Position numbers and translations under genes: made by a program. Below the pieces are notes generated by a model. It did not search any database and was not told where the DNA came from. It saw nothing but the letters and a program-made list of their open reading frames with translations. A DNA stretch of 64,000 bases from NCBI GenBank assembly GCA_020632875.1, contig JACKET010000006.1, positions 400,338-464,337 of the forward strand, given 5' to 3'. The stretch is from Alphaproteobacteria bacterium. Lineage in GTDB: Bacteria > Myxococcota_A > UBA796 > GCA-2862545. Positions 33,680-41,685 of the stretch are shown one piece after another. The stretch's first letter is position 1, and every line of letters starts with the position of its first letter.

Positions 33680-34686
33680 GCGAGCTCCCGGTGCAGGCGG
33701 CTCGGCAGGCCTGGCCCCTCGAAGATGAACGACGTGTACAGCTGGACCGCGCGGCACCCGAGCGCCAGCAGCTCGCGCACCTGGTCGGCCCGCTCCACAC
33801 CTCCCACGCCAATCACGGGGACCCGTCCGCCGGCACGGTTCACGACCGTCTCGATGCGCTTGCGGGCGAGCGGCCAGAGCGGGCGCCCGGACAGCCCTCC
33901 CTCGAGGTCGGTCGGCGCCGACAGCCCGTCGCGCCCGATGGTCGTGTTCGTCGCGATCAGCCCGTGCACACCGACCTCGATCGCGAGATCGACGGCCTCC
34001 TCGAGCGCCTCGGGCTCGAGGTCGGGCGCGAGCTTCAGGAACACCGGTGTGTCGCCCGCCGCGCCGAGCACCGCGGGGAGCAGCGTCGCCAGCGTGTCGC
34101 GGCCCTGCAGGCTTCGCAGGCCGGGTGTGTTCGGCGAGCTGACGTTCACCGTGAACCAGTCCGCCAGCCCCCGCAGCCGCTCGGTGGACGTGACGTAGTC
34201 GGCATTCGCCTCGTCGAGCGGGGTGATCTTGGACTTCCCGATGTTCGCGCCCACGGGGACCTCGGGCCATCGCCCCGACTCCCGCAGCTTCCGCAGGCGG
34301 TCGGCCAGCGCGGCGCTGCCCTCGTTGTTGAAGCCCATCCGGTTGATGATCGCGCGGTCGGCGACGAGCCGGTGCAGGCGGGGCTTGTCGTTCCCGGGCT
34401 GCGGATGCGCCGTGACGGTGCCGACCTCGACGAACCCGAAGCCCAGCGCCGGCCAGAAGGGGATCGCGAGGCCGTTCTTGTCGAGGCCCGCGGCGAGCCC
34501 CACGGGACCGCGGAAGGTGAGCCCGGCGATCTGGATCGGCTGCGCCGGGCACTGCGTGAACGGGCGGACCATCGCAGCGAGCAGGTCGGGCGCCGCGCTC
34601 AGGGTGTGCAGGGTGAGCTCGTGCGCCCGCTCGGCGTCGAGCTGGAACAGGAGGGCCCGGATCACCGGCCAGGTCAGGTCGATCAT
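33676..34686 (-). CDS. pyrD: dihydroorotate dehydrogenase (quinone), class 2
   Basis: 336 residues. It oxidises dihydroorotate to orotate in pyrimidine synthesis, using membrane quinone. The N-terminal membrane-contact helices (WPVIRALLFQLDAERAHELTL) mark class 2. FMN-binding AGLDKNG, the Ser-containing VNVSSPNTPGLRSLQ, and TNTTI with GGLSGRPL are present. Starts 1 base after the preceding phosphatidyltransferase stop. Confidence 0.96.
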   Translation of the reverse strand: MIDLTWPVIRALLFQLDAERAHELTLHTLSAAPDLLAAMVRPFTQCPAQPIQIAGLTFRGPVGLAAGLDKNGLAIPFWPALGFGFVEVGTVTAHPQPGNDKPRLHRLVADRAIINRMGFNNEGSAALADRLRKLRESGRWPEVPVGANIGKSKITPLDEANADYVTSTERLRGLADWFTVNVSSPNTPGLRSLQGRDTLATLLPAVLGAAGDTPVFLKLAPDLEPEALEEAVDLAIEVGVHGLIATNTTIGRDGLSAPTDLEGGLSGRPLWPLARKRIETVVNRAGGRVPVIGVGGVERADQVRELLALGCRAVQLYTSFIFEGPGLPSRLHRELA

Positions 34687-34687
34687 C

Positions 34688-35263
34688 TCACTCGTCGTTC
34701 CACGCGGCCCGCAGCAGGGTGAAGTTGCCCGCGAAGTAGTCGATGAAGCTCACGATGGTCACGATCGTGACGATGACCATGGTCCAGTAGGGCAGGGGCT
34801 CGAGCCACGTGAGCTCGGGGAACCACGCCAGCGCGACGAGCAGCACGAACACGAGCTGCGTGCCCACGCCCTGCACGACCGCCTTGATCTTTCCGGACGT
34901 GCGCGCGGCGAGGACCACGTTGCGCACGGCGCTCACGGTCCGCAAGAAGGAGATCGAGCTGTCGCGGTAGAAGATCGCCAGGATCATCCACAGCTCTGCG
35001 ACGCCGATCGCGTAGAGCCCGAGGAACAGCGTGAACCGGCAGAACGCGTCGCTGAAGGGGTCGAACAGCTTCCCGAAGTCGCTCACGACGTTGTAGCGGC
35101 GGGCCATCCAGCCATCGAGGATGTCGGTGATCTCGAGCAGCAACGCCAGCAACGCCGCGACGACGTACGCCCACGGCGTCTGCACCCACATGAACCCCAC
35201 GGCGATGGGGGCCAGCGGGAGCCGGAGGGCGGTGACCACGTTGGGGTGGATGGGTGCCTGCAT
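34688..35263 (-). CDS. CDP-alcohol phosphatidyltransferase (downstream copy)
   Basis: 191 residues with several membrane helices. The family motif D-x2-DG-x2-AR-x8-G-x3-D-x3-D is complete (DILDGWMARR through LFDPFSD). Such enzymes join a CDP-activated lipid to an alcohol, for example glycerol phosphate or serine; the exact acceptor is uncertain, with phosphatidylglycerophosphate synthase the best guess. Overlaps the upstream copy by TGATG. Confidence 0.88.
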   Translation of the reverse strand: MQAPIHPNVVTALRLPLAPIAVGFMWVQTPWAYVVAALLALLLEITDILDGWMARRYNVVSDFGKLFDPFSDAFCRFTLFLGLYAIGVAELWMILAIFYRDSSISFLRTVSAVRNVVLAARTSGKIKAVVQGVGTQLVFVLLVALAWFPELTWLEPLPYWTMVIVTIVTIVSFIDYFAGNFTLLRAAWNDE

Positions 35264-35769
35264 CAGGGTCGTCTTCCGTCCTGCCAGTATTGAGGAAGCG
35301 AGGCCAGGAACAACCCCAGGGCGATCGCACCGCACACGGTGCCCACGCTGGGCCAGTGTACGCCGAGCCACGGCCCGTGGAACAACAGCACGCAGAGCGC
35401 CACGCCCTCGAACGCGATGCCGACCTGCGCTGCGGGCGAGACCTCGCGGACGCCGCGCCACCACAGGTACCCGGCGAACAGGTCGCGCGCGAGGCACCCG
35501 GCCACGAGCCACGTGGGGCCCCAGCCGACCCACCACAGCGCCACCCAGACCGTGTCCGTCAGCATCTTGTCCGCGGCGGGGTCGAGCATCCGGCCCACGG
35601 GATTGTCGCCGCCGGCGAGCTTCGCGAGACGCCCGTCGACCAGGTCGGTCAGGATGGCGAACAGGAACAGCCAGAACCCGGCCTTGTTGAGCCCGGCGAG
35701 CAACAGGCCCGCCACGACGGGCCCACAGAGGCCCCGGACCGCGGTGAGGGCGTTCACCCACGTCTGCAT
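35263..35769 (-). CDS. CDP-alcohol phosphatidyltransferase (upstream copy)
   Basis: 168 residues. The same motif is present but with AK in place of AR (DLVDGRLAKL through MLDPAAD), so the residues that bind metal are intact. The N-terminus MQTWVNALTAVRGLCGP is typical of PgsA-like proteins. Two different members in tandem could make two head groups or two steps; which is which cannot be decided here. Confidence 0.86.
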   Translation of the reverse strand: MQTWVNALTAVRGLCGPVVAGLLLAGLNKAGFWLFLFAILTDLVDGRLAKLAGGDNPVGRMLDPAADKMLTDTVWVALWWVGWGPTWLVAGCLARDLFAGYLWWRGVREVSPAAQVGIAFEGVALCVLLFHGPWLGVHWPSVGTVCGAIALGLFLASLPQYWQDGRRP

Positions 35770-35821
35770 GCGCGCGTAGTAACCCGACACGCCCGTCGTC
35801 ACGTGCAGCCCGACGCGGCGC

Positions 35822-36838
35822 TCACTCCGGGAGCGACACCACCATCCACCCGCTCTGCAGGCCGTAGTCCGTCGTCGCGAAGTTCTCGATCCGGTGCGCC
35901 CCGATCGCTTCGATGGCACCGAGGTCGGCCCAGCGCGTCTCGCCCGGCGCGAGCCACGTCGTGTTCACCACCTGGCCCGTGAACGGGTCGGCCCAGTCGA
36001 GCCCCTCGATGTGGAACGCCGCGACGCCGGTGCCGTACGCCGTCGTGTGCATCCGGACCGTCTGCCCGGTCTCGATCTCGATGCGCGGGACCTCGAGCGA
36101 GTCCGTGAGCCACGGGTTCTTCGCGTTCTCGCCCGCCGGGTTCGGCCGGATCTCCTGCAGCACCAGCGCCTGGTTGTGCGTCGCGTGCAGGTCGCCGGGG
36201 AACACGCCGGTGTCGATGCACTGCGCGCACGCCGTGTCGAGCGGGCCGTGCCGCCAGGGCCCCGGCAGGTCGGGCTGGACGGACGTGAGCGGCGGGTACG
36301 TGCGCACCATCATCGCGTTGAGCAGGCGGTCGGGCCGGGTCTCGCGCCAGTCGCGCCCGCGCACCACGACGAGCCCGATCATCCCGGACATCGCCTGGCT
36401 CTCGCGCAGCTTGATGTCGAGCTGGCGGCTGCGCCACAGGAACACCCCGGGACCGGACATCGCCTCCCACGTGTACGTGACGGACTCCCCGGGACCGGCG
36501 CGCCGCAGGAGCCCGTCGTTGTCGGCGTCGTAGACCATCCCGCCCGGCGTGATGCCGATCGTGTCACCGGTCTGGTTGTCGAGCGTGACGCGCACCGTGT
36601 CGCCGAGGTCACACACGATCGTCGGACCCCAGAACTCGCCGTCGAACGTGTACCCGGTGGCACGGCCCACCACCTGCTCGGCGTTCAGCCACAGGTCCCA
36701 CGCGCCGTAGGACACCTCCCACTCGTACTCGCGCACGACCCCGGTGGGGGTCGGGACCTCGTCCTCGACCACCGGGGTGGGGATGGGCTCCGGCGTGGGA
36801 CCCGTGCAGGCGGCGACGAACCACAGCATCGGCCCCAT
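35822..36838 (-). CDS. multicopper-oxidase-like lipoprotein lacking copper ligands
   Basis: 338 residues; lipobox FVAAC with Cys11. Two cupredoxin domains are recognisable: GPTIVCDLGDTVRVTLDN, PGESVTYTWEA and a C-terminal WLAPGET segment. In active enzymes the motifs HxH (twice), HxxHxH and HCHxxxH bind copper. Here they read GITPGGM (95-101), LWRSR (134-138), FHIEGLDW (275-282) and AHRIENF (314-320), so nearly every ligand is replaced. It is probably a binding or structural protein. It lies 17 nt after lpd and 52 nt before the phosphatidyltransferases. Confidence 0.82.
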   Translation of the reverse strand: MGPMLWFVAACTGPTPEPIPTPVVEDEVPTPTGVVREYEWEVSYGAWDLWLNAEQVVGRATGYTFDGEFWGPTIVCDLGDTVRVTLDNQTGDTIGITPGGMVYDADNDGLLRRAGPGESVTYTWEAMSGPGVFLWRSRQLDIKLRESQAMSGMIGLVVVRGRDWRETRPDRLLNAMMVRTYPPLTSVQPDLPGPWRHGPLDTACAQCIDTGVFPGDLHATHNQALVLQEIRPNPAGENAKNPWLTDSLEVPRIEIETGQTVRMHTTAYGTGVAAFHIEGLDWADPFTGQVVNTTWLAPGETRWADLGAIEAIGAHRIENFATTDYGLQSGWMVVSLPE

Positions 36839-36855
36839 GGTATCCGGCCCGGGCT

Positions 36856-38238
36856 TCAGATGTGGACGGACACGCCCTGGGCGTTCGCCACGGCCTCGAG
36901 CATGACCTCGGCGGCCGTCGGGTGCGCGTGGACGGTGTGCAGGATCTCGTCGGCCGTCAGCTCGCTCGTGCGGGCCAGCGTGTACTCCGCGATCATCTCG
37001 GTGGCGTCGGCCCCGATGATGTGTGCGCCGAGGATCTCGCCGTACTTCTCGTCGACCAGGACCTTCACGAAGCCATCGGGTGTGCCCGCGCCGTACGCCT
37101 TGCCGTTCGCGCTGAACGGGAACCGGCCGACCTTGAACGCCTTGCCGGCCTTCTTCGCCGCCTCTTCGGTCATGCCGACGCTCGCGATCTGCGGCTGGCA
37201 GTACGTGCAGCTCGGGATCGCGTCGTAGCGGACCGCGACGGGGTGGTGCCCCGCGATCAGCTCGGCGAGGACGTGCCCCTGCGCCGTCGCCGTGTGCGCG
37301 AGCCCGCCCTTCGTCGTGCAGTCGCCCACCGCGTACACCCCGGGGACGTTCGTGCGCCCGTAGTCGTCGATCACCACGAAGCCGCGGTCGACCTTCACGC
37401 CGGCCTCTTCGAGCCCGATGCCCTTCGTGTTCGGCTGGATGCCGAGTGCGATGAGGCAGGACTTCGCCTTCAGCGCCGTGCCGTCCTTCAGGGTCGTCAC
37501 CACGCCGTCGGGACCGGCCTTCACCGTGTCGACGAACCGCCCGAGCTCGAACGCGATGCCCTGCTTCTGGAGCGCCTTGCGCAGCTCGCCGCCGATCTCG
37601 GCGTCCTCGCGCGGCACGATCTCGGGGAGGCCCTCCACCACGGTCACCTTCGTGCCCATGGCGTTGTAGAAGTACGCGAACTCGATGCCGATGGCGCCGG
37701 ACCCGAGGATCGTCACGCTCTCGGGCTGGTCTTCGCTCACGATGGCCTCGCGGTACGTGACCACGCGGTTCCCGTCGGCCTCGATGCCGGGGAACGTCTT
37801 CGCGCCCGCGCCCGTCGCGACCACGACGTGCTTCGCCGTGAGCGTGCGCTTGCCCTCGGCCGTCGTGACCTCGACGGTGCCCGGACCGGTCAGCTTCGCG
37901 GTGCCGGCGATGCGGTTCACGCCGTATTTCTTGAAGAGGTAGGCGACCCCCTTCTCGAACTTCTGCGCGACCTTGCGGGACCGCTTCACCACGGCCGCGA
38001 AGTCGATCTCGAAGCCGGGGACGGAGAGCCCGAACTCGTCGGCGTGGCGGATCTTGTTGGCGAGCTCGGCCGTCTTCAGCAGCGCCTTGCTCGGGACGCA
38101 GCCCCAGTTCAGGCAGACGCCGCCGAGCTTCTCCTTCTCGATGCAGACGGTCTTCAGGCCGAGCTGGGCGGCGCGGATGGCCGTCGGGTAGCCGCCGGGG
38201 CCGGCCCCGATCACGATCACGTCGAAGGTGTCCGCCAC
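36856..38238 (-). CDS. lpdA: dihydrolipoyl dehydrogenase
   Basis: 460 residues. E3 component of pyruvate and 2-oxoglutarate dehydrogenases: it reoxidises dihydrolipoamide with NAD. FAD-binding VIGAGPGGYPTA, redox pair Cys42/Cys47 (GGVCLNWGCVPS), NAD-binding LGSGAIGIEFAY and the C-terminal HAHPTAAE catalytic His-Glu are present. GTG start 38238 with RBS GGAGG. E1 and E2 genes are not here. Confidence 0.95.
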   Translation of the reverse strand: MADTFDVIVIGAGPGGYPTAIRAAQLGLKTVCIEKEKLGGVCLNWGCVPSKALLKTAELANKIRHADEFGLSVPGFEIDFAAVVKRSRKVAQKFEKGVAYLFKKYGVNRIAGTAKLTGPGTVEVTTAEGKRTLTAKHVVVATGAGAKTFPGIEADGNRVVTYREAIVSEDQPESVTILGSGAIGIEFAYFYNAMGTKVTVVEGLPEIVPREDAEIGGELRKALQKQGIAFELGRFVDTVKAGPDGVVTTLKDGTALKAKSCLIALGIQPNTKGIGLEEAGVKVDRGFVVIDDYGRTNVPGVYAVGDCTTKGGLAHTATAQGHVLAELIAGHHPVAVRYDAIPSCTYCQPQIASVGMTEEAAKKAGKAFKVGRFPFSANGKAYGAGTPDGFVKVLVDEKYGEILGAHIIGADATEMIAEYTLARTSELTADEILHTVHAHPTAAEVMLEAVANAQGVSVHI

Positions 38239-38333
38239 CTGATCCTCCTCGATGCGGCGCCATGCCGCGCGTGGACGCGGGGATATCACCCGGACGGCCG
38301 GACTGCCGTCGCGGCGTCGGATACCATCCCGCG

Positions 38334-39311
38334 ATGTCCCCGGGCCTCCGAGCGAAGCGCGCGCTCGCGCGTCGGATCACCCGCAGCCGCGTGCTGCGTG
38401 CGTGGGTGCGTCCACCGACCAACGGGCGGGGCGACGTGCTCGACGTGCAGGCGTACCTCCTCTGCCGGCTCCAGGCACTGGCCCAGGCCGACACCGAGCC
38501 GCCCGTCGACGAGCGGCGCGCGCGGTTCGTCGAGGGATGTTGGCTCGCCGCGTCCGATCCGATGGAGGTCGACGTCCGCGACGGCACCGTGCGGGGTGGG
38601 GCGACCCGAATCCGCACCTACGAGCCGCCCGGCGCGACCGCGGCACTCGTGTTCCTCCACGGCGGTGGGTGGGTCGTCGGGGATCTCGACACCCACGACG
38701 CCCTCTGCCGGCGCCTCGCGTGCGTCTCGAACCGCGTGGTGGTCGCCGTCGACTACCCCCTCGCGCCAGAGCACCCGTGGCCCGAGCCCATCCACGCCGT
38801 GGTGGAGGCCTGGCGCGAGCTGCACGCCACGCTCGCGACGCGGTTCGAGCGCATCGCCATCGCGGGAGACAGCGCGGGGGCGAACCACGCGACCAACGCG
38901 TGCCGGGTGCTGCGGGAGGGCGGTCCGCTGCCGGAGGTCCAGGTCCTGCTGTACCCGGGCGTCGACGCGACGAATTCGTTCCCGAGCTTCGCCGAGCTCG
39001 GCGAGGGCTACCAGCTCACCCGCGAGTCGATCCGCTGGTACCTCGCGCAGTACCGGCCCGATCCGGCGGACCCGCTCGGATCGCCCGTGTTCGCGCCGGA
39101 TCTCGAGGGCCACCCGCCCGCGATCATCGTCGTGGCGGGCTTCGATCCGCTGCGGGACGAGGGCCTGCGGTACGCCGAGCGCCTCCACGACGCGGGGGTC
39201 GACGTCCAGGTGTTCGACTGCGCGGACATGATCCACGGATTCGCGCAGATGGACGGGTTGATCGACGCCGCGGGCGACCATGTCGACCGGATCGCGCGGG
39301 TCCTGCGATAG
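38334..39311 (+). CDS. alpha/beta hydrolase, hormone-sensitive-lipase family
   Basis: 325 residues. FLHGGGWVVGD is the oxyanion motif, GDSAGAN carries the nucleophile Ser, and the later Asp (FDPLRDEG) and His (IHGFAQM) complete the triad. It hydrolyses carboxyl esters; natural substrate unknown. No signal peptide. Divergent from lpdA and followed by repeat C. Confidence 0.92.
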   Translation: MSPGLRAKRALARRITRSRVLRAWVRPPTNGRGDVLDVQAYLLCRLQALAQADTEPPVDERRARFVEGCWLAASDPMEVDVRDGTVRGGATRIRTYEPPGATAALVFLHGGGWVVGDLDTHDALCRRLACVSNRVVVAVDYPLAPEHPWPEPIHAVVEAWRELHATLATRFERIAIAGDSAGANHATNACRVLREGGPLPEVQVLLYPGVDATNSFPSFAELGEGYQLTRESIRWYLAQYRPDPADPLGSPVFAPDLEGHPPAIIVVAGFDPLRDEGLRYAERLHDAGVDVQVFDCADMIHGFAQMDGLIDAAGDHVDRIARVLR

Positions 39312-39314
39312 GGC

Positions 39315-39416
39315 GTTTGGGCGTCCCGGCTTCGCCGTCGGCCGTCCTCCGGGCTCGCTTGCGCTCGGTCGCTGCGCGACTGCGGCTCCGCCGCACCCTC
39401 CGGCCTGCCTGACGCG
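39315..39416 (+). repeat. dispersed repeat C, copy 3
   Basis: TTTGGGCGTCCCGGCTTCGC to GCCTGACGC, 4 nt after the hydrolase stop, with the same TGCGGCTCCGCCGCA hairpin. Starts the non-coding island 39312-41685, in which I find no supportable gene. Confidence 0.75.
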
Positions 39417-39490
39417 GGGTCCCGGTGCGCTGCATGCCGGGCTTCGCCGTCACCGGCTTCGGACGACGGGCGGCGGGCCGGATCTGCCTC

Positions 39491-39690
39491 GTGGCGTTGC
39501 CGACCCCCGGGTCTCGCACAGCGACCACAGCGGGCCACAGCGCTCTGTGTGGCGGACCGGGTCGGGCTTCGAGCGTTCCATGGCATCACGCAGATGACGC
39601 AGAAGGGCGCAGATGACGCAGAAAGGAGGCCGTCGCGGGGTCGAGAGGCCTCGTGTCCCCGGGCGCGTCGAGGAGGTTTGGGCTGTCGGG
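39491..39690 (+). repeat. dispersed repeat D, plus-strand copy
   Basis: Order of motifs: CGGGTCTCGCACAGCGACC, CCACAGCGCTCTGTGTGGC, TCGAGCGTTCCATGGCAT, TGACGCAGAAGGGCGCAGA, TGACGCAGAAAGGAGG, then GTCGCGGGGTCGAGAGGC. Reverse copies lie at 40196-40385 and 41535-41662. Confidence 0.8.
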
Positions 39691-39744
39691 GCGGGGGCAT
39701 GTCCTTGGCTGGCGCCAGGGCATCCGGCGTTCCGCGTCGCCGGG

Positions 39745-39945
39745 AGGCATCGGGGTCCCAGTGCACGTGGGCGGGAGGCATGGGCGTCCCAGTGCACGCC
39801 ACCTCGTGTGCCTCTACGGATGAACGCTGAGAATCGACGAGTCGTGCGTCGCGCGTCGTCCCGATCGACCCGAAACCGTGCATTCGGTGGCCGGTGCCTC
39901 CGGGCGGCGTGCATTGGCAGGCCGATGCTCCCGGCCCGCGCGTAG
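39745..39945. repeat. diverged GCATCGGGG palindromic element
   Basis: AGGCATCGGGGTCCCAGTGC and CCCAGTGCACGCC on the left, GTGCATTCGGTGGCC and GTGCATTGGCAGGCCGATGC on the right. The symmetry and GCATCGGGG/GCCGATGC ends match the element at 5345, with GTGCA(C/T) in the place of ACGCAT. Confidence 0.5.
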
Positions 39946-40040
39946 CCCTGGGCACCGTACCCATCGCCACGCGCTCCTCGCCGTGTCACCCAGCTCCAAG
40001 CGCGCGGTTCGACCCGGCTCTGCGGCGGTCCCGCTCACCC

Positions 40041-40806
40041 GGGCAGCCCGAAACGCCGCCCTGCTCTGGTGAGTCCAGACTCCGATCCGCGCGAAGGCCC
40101 GCTCTGGCCCCCCGACCATCGAGAAGTCCCTCCCGACGCCGGACGCCGCGCGCGGACCTTGGCGTCCTCGGCGGTCCAGGCAGTCCAATCCCCATCGATG
40201 GCGCCCGGGGACACGAGCACGCTCGACCCCGCGACAGCCGCCTCGCTTCTGCGTCATCTGCGTGTCTCCTGCGTCATCTGCGTGATGCCACGGAACGCTC
40301 GAAGCCCGACCCGATCCGGCACACAGAGCGCTGTGGCCCGCTGTGGTCGCTGTGCGAGACCCGGGGATCGGCAGCGCCGTGAGCCTCACAACGTCAGTGC
40401 TCGAAACGCTCGCCTGCTCTGGTGAATCCCGAGTCCAGTCCGCGCGAAGGCCCTCTCTGCCCCGCCGCGCGCGGACCTTGGCGTCCTCGGCGGTCGTGGC
40501 GGTGCAAACCTCCTCGTCGGCGCTCGGGGACACGAGCCCGCTCGACCTCGCGACAGCCCCCACTGGATGCGGATCCGCGTTTTACGCAGCGTCAACGCCT
40601 TGAATCTGTCGACCATTCGGCCTGGGAGCGAAGCAAGTTCACGCGAGCAGCCCGAAATGCCGGCCTGCTCTGGTGAGTCCCGAATCCGGTTCGCAAGAAG
40701 GCCCGCTCTGTCGACCCGAACACGGAGACATCCCTCGAGAGCAGCCCGAAACGACCGCCTGCTCTGGTGAATCCCGATTTCCAATCCGCGCGAAGGCCCT
40801 CTCTGG
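40041..40806 (+). repeat. four copies of repeat F
   Basis: Units of about 66 bp at 40041-40107, 40396-40460, 40645-40710 and 40738-40806. Each has GCAGCCCGAAA or a near form, CCTGCTCTGGTGA, a CCCGA or CCAGA segment and CGCGCGAAGGCCC-CTCTG. After the first two comes CGCGGACCTTGGCGTCCTCG, so they are part of a larger composite with repeat D. Confidence 0.75.
40196..40385 (-). repeat. dispersed repeat D, first minus-strand copy
   Basis: Reverse order of the copy at 39491: GGGGACACGAG, CTTCTGCGTCATCTGCGTG, CTGCGTCATCTGCGTGATGC, CGGAACGCTCGAAGCCCGAC, CACAGAGCGCTGTGGCCC and GTGCGAGACCCGGGG. Together with the plus copy it encloses about 700 bp as a large inverted repeat. Confidence 0.8.
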
Positions 40807-40822
40807 CGAAACAACCATCGAG

Positions 40823-41045
40823 CCCCGGACCCACGTCGGCCCCATCGAAACCTCCGTGCCCTCCGCCCCTCCGCGTCCTCCGTGCTGAGAGAACGCGCGC
40901 CGGAGCGCCCCGGTCTCCAAACGTCCCGCCGGAGAGCCCGTCCTACCGGGCCGATTCTCAGCACGGAGGATCGGAGGACGGGAGGGACACGGAGTCGGTC
41001 GTCGTCAGGCGGAGCGTCCTTCTTCGGTCCCCGAAGACGAGGAGT
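40823..41045. repeat. repeat E, copy 1
   Basis: CCCCGGACCCACGTCGGCC to CCCCGAAGACGAGG. It contains a perfect 15-bp inverted repeat, TCCTCCGTGCTGAGA (40876-40890) and TCTCAGCACGGAGGA (40956-40970), enclosing GAACGCGCGCCGGA and CGTCCCGCCGGAGAG. Confidence 0.82.
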
Positions 41046-41117
41046 ACCAAGGGCCCGATGCCGGCGCGCGCGTGCTCTGGTGAGCTCGACCTTCGAGGCC
41101 GTTGAAGGCCCCCGGAA

Positions 41118-41333
41118 CCCCGGACCCACGTCGGCCCTTTCGAAACCTCCGTGCCCTCCGTCCTCCAGAGCCCTCCGTGCTGAGAGAACGCGCGCCGGAA
41201 CACCCCGGTCTCCGAACGTCCCGCCGGAGAGCCCGTCGTTCCTGGCCGATTCTCAGCACGGAGGATCGGAGGACGGGAGGGACGCGGAGTCCGTCATCGT
41301 CGGGCCGAGCGTCCTTCGGTCCCCGAGGACGAG
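41118..41333. repeat. repeat E, copy 2
   Basis: Same order as copy 1, 295 bp further on, with scattered substitutions and short indels; the CCTCCGTGCTGAGA / TCTCAGCACGGAGG pair is kept. Confidence 0.82.
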
Positions 41334-41534
41334 GGGGACTGGGCCCGGATCCTGGCTCCAGCCACCAGAGCAGGCCAATGTGGTTCCTCACTCCAGGGCG
41401 GCCTCGGAACGCCCGAAGCTCGATCCCTTCCACACGGAGGAGGGCGCAGGAACGGATGCCTCATGCCCCCCTCCTGGACGTTCCGCGCACGAATCAGCGT
41501 CTTCTGAACTCCGTGATCGGCGGATGCGGATCCG

Positions 41535-41662
41535 GTGGGAGCCTCGTTTCTGCGTCATCTGCGTCCTTCTGCGTCATCTGCGTGATGCCATGGAACGCTC
41601 GAAGCCCGACCCGTTCCGACCCAGCGCGCTGTGGCTCGCGTGCGAGACCCGGGGCAACGCGT
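41535..41662 (-). repeat. dispersed repeat D, second minus-strand copy
   Basis: CTGCGTCATCTGCGTCCTTC, CTGCGTCATCTGCGTGATGC, TGGAACGCTCGAAGCCCGAC, GCGCGCTGTGGCTCGCGTGC and GAGACCCGGGG. It ends just before the protease gene's 3' end. Confidence 0.78.
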
Positions 41663-41685
41663 GAGCCTCGTCTCTGCGTCCGGAG

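Noticed and set aside
36856..38238. Mercuric reductase or glutathione reductase instead of dihydrolipoyl dehydrogenase
   Set aside because: The GGVCLNWGCVPSK and HAHPTAAE motifs and the length fit Lpd, and no N-terminal metal-binding domain or C-terminal Cys pair is present.
39315..39416. Integron attC-like site (repeat C)
   Set aside because: No R-box pair, no integrase gene and no gene cassettes; copies follow housekeeping genes.
40882..41664. 260-codon plus-strand frame in the repeat island
   Set aside because: It runs through two copies of repeat E and part of repeat D and has no domain; composition is that of the repeats.
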